This document shows, piece by piece, positions 1 through 7,128 of a DNA stretch of 35,804 bases. Within the stretch, counting starts at the first letter, position 1. Every line of letters starts with the position of its first letter. Source of the stretch: Clostridia bacterium (lineage in GTDB: Bacteria; Bacillota; Clostridia; Oscillospirales; Acutalibacteraceae). A program made the translations under genes and the position numbers. The stretch covers positions 1 through 35,804 of the forward strand of contig JAFQXU010000042.1 of the NCBI GenBank assembly GCA_017406805.1, in the 5' to 3' direction. Below the pieces are notes generated by a model, which was not told the DNA's origin, did no database searches, and was given only the letters and a program-made list of their open reading frames with translations.

Positions 1-120
1 CGCGGCTTTTGTACCCAACAAAATAGCTTGTTGTTCTGTGGTAACCGGCGTTGATGTTAAATTCATCAAACCAACATGTGCTAAACCCGCCAAAAAAGAA
101 GCCACTTTTAAAATTGGCAT
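1..120 (-). CDS. Unknown protein, N-terminal 40 residues only (cut by window edge)
   Basis: An open frame starts with ATG at 120 and runs off the left edge with no stop. The start is preceded on the minus strand by AAGAGG with 7 bases of spacing, a fair ribosome binding site. The product begins MPILKVASFLAGLAHVGL, a mildly hydrophobic stretch, and then becomes polar and Thr/Gln-rich. It follows the small secreted-protein gene by 21 bases, so it is probably the last visible member of the operon that starts with the methyltransferase. I do not recognise the family. The N-terminus could be a weak signal or membrane segment, but it has little positive charge. Confidence 0.5.
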   Translation of the reverse strand, partial: MPILKVASFLAGLAHVGLMNLTSTPVTTEQQAILLGTKAA

Positions 121-141
121 ATAAAAACCTCTTTTCTTTAA

Positions 142-501
142 TTAATCTATTTTTTGAAATTTAAATACCTCACGTTTAATGTCCCAAATAAAACCTTTTT
201 TAATAAATTTGCCATCTTCAAATTGCCACCCTTGGTAAAATTTATAAAAACCAGGAGCTAATTTTAAATTATTTTCACGCATATATTTCACTATATTTTC
301 TAAAAATGATATAGGAACGGGGAGGTTTGTAACGACCCCATTAAGTTTATCATCTAAAACTTTTTGAAAGTAATCGGCATCTATAACCTCACCTTCTAAT
401 ACTTCCAAATTTATCTCTTTCCCAATAGCCATAACGTGACTACCACCAAAAATATTAATTAACCCAATAAATAAAATAACTAATGCTAATATACGTTTCA
501 T
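142..501 (-). CDS. Small secreted protein of unknown function
   Basis: The 119-residue product opens with a clear Sec signal peptide: MKR, a hydrophobic core at about residues 4-18, and a likely cleavage after HVMA near residue 25. The mature part is about 94 residues with no cysteines. It contains a segment (LKLAPGFYKFYQGWQFEDG, about 81-99) with a distant look of the Gly-Tyr turn seen in cell-wall-associated modules, which is too weak to assign a family. An AAAGGAG site precedes the ATG. It lies 25 bases after the NTF2-like immunity gene and 21 bases before the edge gene, so all three are probably co-transcribed. Function is unknown; a secreted partner in a toxin-immunity locus is a guess from context. 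Confidence 0.75.
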   Translation of the reverse strand: MKRILALVILFIGLINIFGGSHVMAIGKEINLEVLEGEVIDADYFQKVLDDKLNGVVTNLPVPISFLENIVKYMRENNLKLAPGFYKFYQGWQFEDGKFIKKGFIWDIKREVFKFQKID

Positions 502-526
502 AATTTTTACATCTCCTTTAAAATTT

Positions 527-871
527 TTATTTTTGTAAGCCCCAACGTACTATTTTACCCGTATTTTTGTCCAAATGAATTTCAGGTCCGCCACCACCAA
601 ACATAGCTCTGCTTTTAAAAAATCCGTTCCCAAGATCTCGCTCCGGAACTTTGGGAAGCGAAAAAGCTATACACCAATCTTGCCCATAGTCAGTAACTCT
701 TATATTGGGATATCTGCTAAAATCAACTATCCCATCAAACAATTTGTGGGCTATATATTCGCCTAATTCTTTTGCCTTTTCCGCTTGATTTATAGGCTCT
801 GACGAAAAAACATTATACATTTGAACCCAAAGAGCCAGTTTTGAATAAGATATCATTTCATGACAAAACAT
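527..871 (-). CDS. NTF2-fold immunity-like protein
   Basis: A 114-residue soluble protein. Its C-terminal third reads AMFGGGGPEIHLDKNTGKI followed by VRWGLQK, a glycine-rich turn, acidic strand and Trp ending that I recognise from proteins annotated as NTF2-fold immunity proteins in contact-dependent toxin systems. The N-terminal half is helical and has a cysteine at position 3. The start is well placed: AAAGGAG lies 5 bases before ATG 871. It sits 52 bases downstream of the methyltransferase and 25 bases upstream of the secreted-protein gene. No toxin is visible, but the next gene is cut off. The family call rests on motif memory and should be read as probable. Confidence 0.62.
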   Translation of the reverse strand: MFCHEMISYSKLALWVQMYNVFSSEPINQAEKAKELGEYIAHKLFDGIVDFSRYPNIRVTDYGQDWCIAFSLPKVPERDLGNGFFKSRAMFGGGGPEIHLDKNTGKIVRWGLQK

Positions 872-923
872 ATTTTCTCCTTTTTTTAGTTATGATCTTA
901 ATAATTTATTATAAATAACAACT

Positions 924-1637
924 CTATTGTTTTCTTACTCGCACAGCGCCTTTCCACACTATCTTTTCTGTTCCATATCTACCCATAGTTTCTTCATTTA
1001 TATAGAGTCTTTCCCAACTTTTAAAAAATCTTTCCAAATCCTTTAAATCAAAAAACCTTTTATATATTCCCTCAGCTGTTTTATATAAATGCGGCTCGAT
1101 TTCTTTACCTTTTCCTGCGCCATAATTAATATCTTTTGTGGAATTAACTCTAAAAATCAGCAATCCGTTTGGTTTTAAAACTCTTTTTATTTCATTTAAT
1201 ACCTTAAAAGTCGTTTTTTCCGTAAAATAATGAAGACTTAAATCACATATTACTAAATCTGTGAAATTATCTTCAAACGGAAGCCCTTTCGCCATATCAA
1301 AGCACTCTGCTTTTTCTATTTCCGGAAAATTATTTTTTATGTTTTTTACTGCACTGATTGAATAATCGCAAGGGATTACCTCTTTCCCTTTTTCAATCAA
1401 ATACAAAGTATCGTTACCAATACCGCATCCCAAATCAATGATAGGCGTTTGGCAGTTTTTTATGGTTTCTTGGAATAAATCTAACCAGTTATCGTATTTT
1501 ATTTTGCTTCTTTCGTAACTACTATGTAAGCTATCCCAAAACTCATTTGCTCTCACTATGGCGATGTTTTCATTATTAATATCTTGATTTTGGTCTAAAT
1601 TTATTTCATATGATGGTTGGTGAGTTGTTGTAAACAT
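924..1637 (-). CDS. Class I SAM-dependent methyltransferase
   Basis: A 237-residue cytosolic protein with a Rossmann methyltransferase core. Motif I (IIDLGCGIGND, about 66-76) binds S-adenosylmethionine. The acidic end of strand 2 (CDYS), the DLVICDLSLHYF strand 4 and post-motif (about 128-140), and the LKPNGLLIFRV strand 5 all follow in order. This is the UbiE/TehB-like small-molecule or thiol/metalloid class; the substrate cannot be read from sequence. AAAGGAG precedes the ATG, and a strong promoter lies 65-90 bases upstream, so it is the first gene of its operon. The immunity-like and secreted genes follow it on the same strand. Confidence 0.85.
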   Translation of the reverse strand: MFTTTHQPSYEINLDQNQDINNENIAIVRANEFWDSLHSSYERSKIKYDNWLDLFQETIKNCQTPIIDLGCGIGNDTLYLIEKGKEVIPCDYSISAVKNIKNNFPEIEKAECFDMAKGLPFEDNFTDLVICDLSLHYFTEKTTFKVLNEIKRVLKPNGLLIFRVNSTKDINYGAGKGKEIEPHLYKTAEGIYKRFFDLKDLERFFKSWERLYINEETMGRYGTEKIVWKGAVRVRKQ

Positions 1638-1700
1638 AAATTTCTCCTTTGTAAATTTATAAGTAACAATATTTTTATTATTTCTAAATCTTTTATTAAT

Positions 1701-1729
1701 ATTGTACCACGAATTATATATTTTGTCAA
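1701..1729 (-). promoter_or_regulatory. Sigma-A promoter for the methyltransferase operon
   Basis: Reading the minus strand, TTGACA (1729-1724) is followed after exactly 17 bases by TACAAT (1706-1701). The -35 box is perfect and the -10 box matches 5 of 6. It lies just past the DUF6514-like gene's terminator, which fits an independent transcription start. Confidence 0.8.
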
Positions 1730-1741
1730 ACTTTTAAGCTC

Positions 1742-1770
1742 AAAAAAATAGAGCCTTTCAGCCCTTTTTT
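1742..1770 (-). terminator. Rho-independent terminator of the DUF6514-like gene
   Basis: On the minus strand AGGGCT pairs with GGCTCT (two G-U pairs) around a GAAA tetraloop. The stem is flanked by a run of A before and a run of seven T after. It begins 6 bases past the stop of the gene at 1776. Confidence 0.7.
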
Positions 1771-1775
1771 TATCT

Positions 1776-2051
1776 TTAAATTCCTTCCATTTTTAATATA
1801 TAGTCCTCCACCACATCTTTAAAATGCGTGGTATCCACTGCGTTTTCGTACAAATAATTAATTATCTTTTTTACAAAATCTTCTTTTCGTGAAATGTCAT
1901 TTATAATTTCTTTTTCTTCATAATTTCTCAATTTAGTTACAATTTGAATTCCAAAACTATCCTTTCCTTCAGATTTGGTTTTAACTAAATTATAAAAAAC
2001 AGTTTTATTTAGCGAAGAAAAATTTTTTTCGTATAAATTCTTAATATCCAT
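1776..2051 (-). CDS. DUF6514-like small protein
   Basis: A 91-residue soluble protein with no signal peptide or membrane segment. The layout is a central strand reading FGIQIVTKL, a linker (ENDIS-like: INDISRKEDFVKKIINYL), and a C-terminal acidic helix with VVEDYIL. This resembles the small clostridial DUF6514 family, whose members have a YGIEI-type strand, a DIS segment and a final VVEDF-type helix. The function of that family is unknown to me. The gene has its own promoter and terminator and so is probably monocistronic. The family assignment is from memory of the pattern, not a search. Confidence 0.7.
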   Translation of the reverse strand: MDIKNLYEKNFSSLNKTVFYNLVKTKSEGKDSFGIQIVTKLRNYEEKEIINDISRKEDFVKKIINYLYENAVDTTHFKDVVEDYILKMEGI

Positions 2052-2086
2052 TTTAAGCCCTTCTTTTTTATATTCTTTCTATTTAT

Positions 2087-2116
2087 ATTCTAAATCACAT
2101 TCATTCCCCATTTCAA
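2087..2116 (-). promoter_or_regulatory. Probable promoter of the DUF6514-like gene
   Basis: On the minus strand TTGAAA (2116-2111) and TAGAAT (2092-2087) are separated by 18 bases, and the gene starts about 36 bases downstream of the -10 box. Both hexamers match consensus at 5 of 6 positions. Confidence 0.55.
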
Positions 2117-2149
2117 CGAAATATAATCGAAATTATTCGAAAATTTTAA

Positions 2150-2180
2150 AAAACAAAAGAGCAGCCCATTAAAGCCACCC
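2150..2180 (-). terminator. Terminator of the ABC exporter operon
   Basis: On the minus strand GGGTGGCTT pairs with GGGCTGCTC through a 9-base stem that includes several G-U pairs, followed by TTTTGTTTTTT. It begins 24 bases past the permease stop and is the only terminator-like structure before the next gene. Confidence 0.55.
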
Positions 2181-2203
2181 TTAAAAAAACTTATTTAATC
2201 AAA

Positions 2204-2983
2204 TTATTTAATATCTCTGCATTTAAACGTTATAATTCCTATTATTGTGGTCACCAAAATCCACGCTCCGCAAACTATTAAACCTGTGTTTATTTCTTGG
2301 CTCGTTAAAGTACTAAAATTTAAAGCTTTAGAAACATATGTGCTCGGTAAATAGTCGTTGAATGTGAAATCTTCAATTTTAAGCCAAGTGACAAGTGCGT
2401 AATTAATAAATTTAAACAAAACTAATTCTACCAAAGGAATACCTATATTAATTGCTATTGTAATACCTGATCTTCTTACTAAAAAGCCCACCATAATGTA
2501 AAAACTTACAAGTGCTAAATAAGCAAACAAGTAAAATGATATGGATTGTAGTAAGTCAATATATATTTCTCTGGTATATTCTCCAACTTCCCAAATTATA
2601 CTACCGGTAGTAAATGATGCTGCGCAGCAAATGACTGCATAAATAACAAGCATAGTTAAAGAAACTGTCATTTTTGAAAAATAGATGCTTATTCGATTCG
2701 CGCCTGATGCAATAGTATTTTTTATTGTTCCATAACTAAAATCTGAAGGAATAAAAAGCGATATAACTATTGTTAAAAATGTTCCAAATGCAGGTAACCC
2801 TTCGAGTATGGCCTTTGACGAGTTTAAATTTAAGAAACTTGCGTAAATTCCGTAACTTTCCAAAACAGTTATATTATAAGCATAAACACTCAGTACCGCC
2901 ATAAGAGCCGAAAGAGCCGCACAAATATAAAAATACTTTGTATGTAAAATTTTATAAAAATCTGCTTTTATTAATTTTCCCAT
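2204..2983 (-). CDS. ABC-2 type transporter permease
   Basis: A 259-residue integral membrane protein with about six hydrophobic segments, the size and layout of the ABC-2 permeases paired with bacitracin- or lantibiotic-type ATPases. It starts MGKLIKADFYKILHTKYFY, the typical short cytoplasmic N-terminus ending in a KADFYK/L-type amphipathic stretch before the first membrane helix. Its ATG at 2983 follows the ATPase stop by one base, and its ribosome site (GGAGAGG) is inside the ATPase's last codons, so translation is coupled. The substrate is unknown; peptide antibiotic efflux or immunity is the common role of this architecture. Confidence 0.85.
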   Translation of the reverse strand: MGKLIKADFYKILHTKYFYICAALSALMAVLSVYAYNITVLESYGIYASFLNLNSSKAILEGLPAFGTFLTIVISLFIPSDFSYGTIKNTIASGANRISIYFSKMTVSLTMLVIYAVICCAASFTTGSIIWEVGEYTREIYIDLLQSISFYLFAYLALVSFYIMVGFLVRRSGITIAINIGIPLVELVLFKFINYALVTWLKIEDFTFNDYLPSTYVSKALNFSTLTSQEINTGLIVCGAWILVTTIIGIITFKCRDIK

Positions 2984-2984
2984 A

Positions 2985-3947
2985 TTAAACCTCTCCTTCC
3001 ATTAATGCTAAGAAATAGCTTTCATAGTCTTCTTGCTCTTTTGTAAAAGAGCTTACTATAATTTCAGCATCCACCAATGCGGATTTAAGCTCTACAAAAT
3101 TATCTATATTTTCGTAAATACAAACAGTATTATCATTTACTTTAATATCTAGTTCTCCAAATTTTTCTTTAATAACCGCCACTGCTTTTTCGGGGTCATT
3201 AACCATTATTTTTATGCATGGTTTAACCATTTTTGAAAGTTCATCGGCATCAAATTCCGCAACGAGTTTACCTTCGTTAATAACGCCGTATCTTGTGGCC
3301 ATTTTATTAAGTTCGCCCAAAATATGGCTGGAAATAAAGACAGTAATTCCCGCTTCTTTATTAAGTTTTAAAATAAGATCCCTTATTTCTTTAATTCCCA
3401 CAGGGTCAAGGCCGTTTATTGGCTCATCAAGAATTAAAAATTCCGGGTCACCAACCAATGCCAAAGCAATGGCAAGTCTTTGTTTCATACCTAGTGAAAA
3501 ATTCTTGGCTTTTTTTCTACCGGCTTCCTTTAATCCCACAAGTTCAAGAAGTTCATCTGTTATGCTTTTATCTTCCACACCTTTTAAAATGCGCTGAACC
3601 TCAATATTTTGGCGTGCATTCATATATGGATAAAAAGCAGGATTTTCTATAACCGTGCTTACTCTTTTACAGCCTTTAATTAATTTTGTATCTCCAAAAA
3701 GCTCTATACAGCCAGAAGTTGGTGCTGAAAGACCAACTATCATTTTCATAGTAGTTGTTTTTCCGGCACCATTTTTACCTATAAAGCCATAAATGTCCCC
3801 TTTGTTTATAGTAATATTAACATTATCTACTGCATTTTTACGAGCATAACGTTTGGTTAAATCTGTTACTTTTAAAACACATTCCTTTTCTAAAGGTCTG
3901 GTGTTGTCTTTAATAGCGTTTTCCACCTGAACTAAATTTTCGCTCAT
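2985..3947 (-). CDS. ABC transporter ATP-binding protein
   Basis: A 320-residue ATPase. It has Walker A GKNGAGKTT (57-65), signature FSLGMKQR (about 150-157), Walker B LILDEP (171-176) with GLDP following, and the switch His in SSHIL (about 208). The first 22 residues before the ABC core are an unusual polar extension. The C-terminal about 90 residues form the regulatory tail typical of the BcrA/GldA-like drug exporters. It works at the inner face of the membrane with the permease encoded directly downstream. GGGGGA precedes the ATG, and a dedicated promoter lies upstream. Confidence 0.9.
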   Translation of the reverse strand: MSENLVQVENAIKDNTRPLEKECVLKVTDLTKRYARKNAVDNVNITINKGDIYGFIGKNGAGKTTTMKMIVGLSAPTSGCIELFGDTKLIKGCKRVSTVIENPAFYPYMNARQNIEVQRILKGVEDKSITDELLELVGLKEAGRKKAKNFSLGMKQRLAIALALVGDPEFLILDEPINGLDPVGIKEIRDLILKLNKEAGITVFISSHILGELNKMATRYGVINEGKLVAEFDADELSKMVKPCIKIMVNDPEKAVAVIKEKFGELDIKVNDNTVCIYENIDNFVELKSALVDAEIIVSSFTKEQEDYESYFLALMEGEV

Positions 3948-3998
3948 AAATTTTCCCCCTTTTTCATTAATAAATTAAATTTTTAAGCTACATTCTTT

Positions 3999-4027
3999 AT
4001 AATATATTAAAATTTAAAATGAGTCAA
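3999..4027 (-). promoter_or_regulatory. Promoter of the ABC exporter operon
   Basis: Minus strand TTGACT (4027-4022), 17-base spacer, TATTAT (4004-3999); each box is 5 of 6. It lies immediately after the stop codon of the penicillin-binding protein gene at 4041. No terminator separates them, so some read-through into the exporter is likely. Confidence 0.7.
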
Positions 4028-4040
4028 GATTATTTAAAAT

Positions 4041-5438
4041 TTATTTTTTTTCGTATTTGCCTGTTTTAAAAGCACTGTGGAGCTCTTTTATCATATCCGC
4101 AGCTATAGGGCCCGCAGACTTTATACCAAAATCTCCGTTTTCCACCACGACAGAAAAAGCCACGGGAAAAGTTTTATCGTAAGAAAATCCAACCATCCAT
4201 CCGTGAGGAAGTTTATCTTCTCCCACTTCTGCGGTTCCTGTTTTTGCGCACATTTGAATTCCGCCAAACATAGAATCTTTATACTGATTTTTCATTGTAT
4301 ATCTCATTATTTCTTTTAAAGATTCCGCTGTAGTTTCTCTAAACATTCTTTTTGACAAATTTTTGGAATTATTAAGATATTCCCCCGACGAATCTGTAAA
4401 CACAGATTTAACAATAAACGGCTCAACGTGAATTCCTTTATTTGCAATAGCACCCATAACCTTTAGCATATAAAACGGGCTAACTTTATCTTTTGATTGG
4501 CCTATTCCCGACCACCCAAGCTCCGCTTTTGAAGCGCCATTTGCATCGTAACTGCTACTTATCACTTGCATTCCATCAAAATATTCTGGAGCATTAAGCC
4601 CATATTCTTCCATTTTTGACTTCATTTTTTCTTTTCCGAGTTCTATGGCTATATCACTAAACACAATATCGCAAGATTTAGACATAGCGTCTTTTAAATT
4701 TATTTTTCCGTGGCTTGACATACACGTAACTTTTTCGCCATCAATAATTTTTACTTTTTTGCACTCAAAAGTCCTTTTTTCTACATCGGGAATTAAATCA
4801 AGCGCCGCCGCAGTGGTGAAAATTTTAAAAATAGATCCCGGAGTAAACGAAGAAGAAATAGCCCTATTAATGTACATCCCCTCGTACTTGTCTTTAATAT
4901 TTTCATCCAAATTTGGACGATTATTAACATCATAAGTCGGAAGGCTTACCATGCACAAAACTTCTCCGGTTAAATAATTATACGCAAGCGCAGCACCTTT
5001 TTTATCTTTAAAACTTTTAGAAACCTTTGCGCAAACCTCACTGTCCAAAGTAAGTTTTATATTTTGGTTTATATCAAAAACATGCGGCGCACCAAAGCCA
5101 ATAACGGGATTATAGCCAAAAAGTTCACTGTTATACCTGCTTTGCACTGATGTCGGAATTAAAACAGAGCCATCTCCAACTGTATGAAGCATTGCTTTTC
5201 TTATATCTTCTTTTTCATTATAAATTCTTTTTCCGTCCAATGTCTGCGCCAAGATAATATTATTAGTGTCAAGGATCTTCCCGCCGGACATATTTCCCTC
5301 TGAAAGATGCCTATTTACAGGCGAAAAAGCCCACTGCCTGGAATTTGTTATAAATTCAAAAAGGAAAAACCCAATTCCCGCAAAAAAGAAGCATACCACT
5401 ATATATATAATAATAGAACGATACCGCGTGTTTTTCAT
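4041..5438 (-). CDS. Class B penicillin-binding protein (peptidoglycan transpeptidase)
   Basis: A 465-residue protein with one N-terminal membrane anchor (about 9-31) and an extracellular transpeptidase domain. It crosslinks stem peptides of peptidoglycan through an active-site serine. SxxK is SIFK (202-205) and the third motif is KTGTAE (399-404). The second motif, normally SxN, reads SCD (255-257), an unusual substitution. The protein is short for a PBP2/FtsI and lacks PASTA repeats, resembling the compact PbpA group partnered with RodA in Actinobacteria. It follows the FHA-FtsW gene by 16 bases, the classic pairing of a SEDS polymerase with its cognate transpeptidase. Confidence 0.9.
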   Translation of the reverse strand: MKNTRYRSIIIYIVVCFFFAGIGFFLFEFITNSRQWAFSPVNRHLSEGNMSGGKILDTNNIILAQTLDGKRIYNEKEDIRKAMLHTVGDGSVLIPTSVQSRYNSELFGYNPVIGFGAPHVFDINQNIKLTLDSEVCAKVSKSFKDKKGAALAYNYLTGEVLCMVSLPTYDVNNRPNLDENIKDKYEGMYINRAISSSFTPGSIFKIFTTAAALDLIPDVEKRTFECKKVKIIDGEKVTCMSSHGKINLKDAMSKSCDIVFSDIAIELGKEKMKSKMEEYGLNAPEYFDGMQVISSSYDANGASKAELGWSGIGQSKDKVSPFYMLKVMGAIANKGIHVEPFIVKSVFTDSSGEYLNNSKNLSKRMFRETTAESLKEIMRYTMKNQYKDSMFGGIQMCAKTGTAEVGEDKLPHGWMVGFSYDKTFPVAFSVVVENGDFGIKSAGPIAADMIKELHSAFKTGKYEKK

Positions 5439-5454
5439 TTTTTCACCTCAAATC

Positions 5455-7113
5455 TTATCTTTTTATGGCGTATGTCCTCTCGTCCGATGCTTTTATAAAT
5501 GCAAGTATCCCCCAAACAGAAATTAAACTGGAACCGCCTAAACTTATAAACGGAAGCGTAACACCCGTAAGAGGCAAAATATCCACGACTCCAAAGACAT
5601 TAAGCATCATCTGAAACACAAGCATTCCTGCACCGCAACATGAAGCTATTGAATAAAATGCCGACCTACTGCGAATACTCGCGCTGCGGGCGTAAATTCC
5701 AAGCACAGCTATGGATAAAATAATTAAAACACCCATAATTACTCCCCATTCTTCGCAAAGCATTCCGAACACCAAATCGCTTGGCGCCGCAAAAACATAT
5801 TTTAGCGCACCTTTGCCAATTCCAAGCCCTAAAAGTCCACCGCTTGCGGAATATGTAAGGACCCTTGTTTGCTGATAACCCGTATCGTTAATGTGTTCCC
5901 AAACATGCCTCCAAGCAGAAAACCTGGTAACTATATACGGCTTAAATTTTAAAATAAATCCGGCACCAATTACCGCAGCAGCACAAGTTAAAACAACGGT
6001 TCTTATGCTGCCCGAACGCATAAATGCTATTAAAATAAACGTTACGAAAAATATGCAAGCAGTGCCGAAATCGCCCATTAAAAACAGCGCACCCATACAC
6101 GCCGCGGAAAACAATATAAACAGCGTTAAATTTTTTGTGGTTTGTATTCCTTTTAACGTAGATGAACCAAAAAACACAAACGCAACTTTTACTAATTCTG
6201 AAGGCTGAAATGAAAATGGCCCGAGCATAACCCAGTTTTGCGAGCCGTTTTTCACTTTTCCGAAAACCAAGTTTACCGCCAAAAGCAAAACAGCAACTAC
6301 CGCTATGTACGGCCGAAATTTCATTGCCATATCGGGGTCTTTGATAAATGCCAAAATTATTTCAAAAAATATAATCCCTATTCCCAAACAAATTATTTGT
6401 GTATAAGTTGACTTTATATCCGCCCCCACAGCGTTCATTATTCCAATACCGCTTAAAAATATTCCCAAGGTTTCCAGCTCAAAATTGCTTCGCCTTATTA
6501 TATACTTTGAAACAATAAAGCTTATCCAGGAAATTCCAAATAAAAAGGCAAAAATTGTTATCGGTCTGTAATCAAAAGATGAGCCCGCAAAACACATCTG
6601 AACTGTGCAAAGAGCTTGAAACATACTAACCATTGCCAGTATTGAACCGCCTGCGTAAAATTTATTATAGCTATTTTTTAAACTATTTTTTTCCGGCTCA
6701 TCATTAAAGACATCAGATTTTCTAAGTTCGTAGTTAATTCCGCCAATTTGGATAATATCGTTTATGTAAACTTTTTCATCTGAAGAAATCGGAGAACCAT
6801 TTAAAAAAACCCCACCTTTGGAATTTGTGTCAGAAATGAACCACCCCTCATCACGCCTGTAAAGCACAGCGTGATCCCTTGACGCCGTGGGGCTGTTTAC
6901 AACTATATCGCAGTGTTTGTCCCTGCCTATCGAGTTTTCCCAGTATACAATCGGTATTTTTTCGCCGGTGGTTTTATTTATAAGAGCTATCAATGGATGC
7001 TTAAAACTTAAATTTGAAAACAAAGACTTAAAACAGCACCCTATTATTAAAATACCCATAAACGGCAGTATGATTTGAATTATATAAATAAACATAGAAA
7101 ACAATACGCTCAA
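5455..7113 (-). CDS. FtsW/RodA/SpoVE-family glycan polymerase with N-terminal FHA domain
   Basis: About 552 residues. A first membrane helix (about 9-28) is followed by a cytosolic FHA domain (about 58-132, with SIGRDKHCDIVV, SRDHA and NSKGGVFLNG), then a SEDS core with about ten helices. SEDS landmarks include FSFQPSELVK (about 302-311), MGDFGTA, GLGIGKG, APSDLVF with the conserved Asp, and LPLTGVTLPFISLGGSS (about 515-531). SEDS proteins polymerise lipid II into glycan strands. FHA domains bind phosphothreonine, so control by a Ser/Thr kinase is likely by family knowledge. No good ATG exists: a TTG at 7113 sits 9 bases after GGAGG, with TTG 7119 the alternative. It is 9-15 bases after the flippase gene and just before its PBP partner. 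Confidence 0.9.
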   Translation of the reverse strand: MSVLFSMFIYIIQIILPFMGILIIGCCFKSLFSNLSFKHPLIALINKTTGEKIPIVYWENSIGRDKHCDIVVNSPTASRDHAVLYRRDEGWFISDTNSKGGVFLNGSPISSDEKVYINDIIQIGGINYELRKSDVFNDEPEKNSLKNSYNKFYAGGSILAMVSMFQALCTVQMCFAGSSFDYRPITIFAFLFGISWISFIVSKYIIRRSNFELETLGIFLSGIGIMNAVGADIKSTYTQIICLGIGIIFFEIILAFIKDPDMAMKFRPYIAVVAVLLLAVNLVFGKVKNGSQNWVMLGPFSFQPSELVKVAFVFFGSSTLKGIQTTKNLTLFILFSAACMGALFLMGDFGTACIFFVTFILIAFMRSGSIRTVVLTCAAAVIGAGFILKFKPYIVTRFSAWRHVWEHINDTGYQQTRVLTYSASGGLLGLGIGKGALKYVFAAPSDLVFGMLCEEWGVIMGVLIILSIAVLGIYARSASIRSRSAFYSIASCCGAGMLVFQMMLNVFGVVDILPLTGVTLPFISLGGSSLISVWGILAFIKASDERTYAIKR

Positions 7114-7128
7114 AGTCAAACTCCTCCT

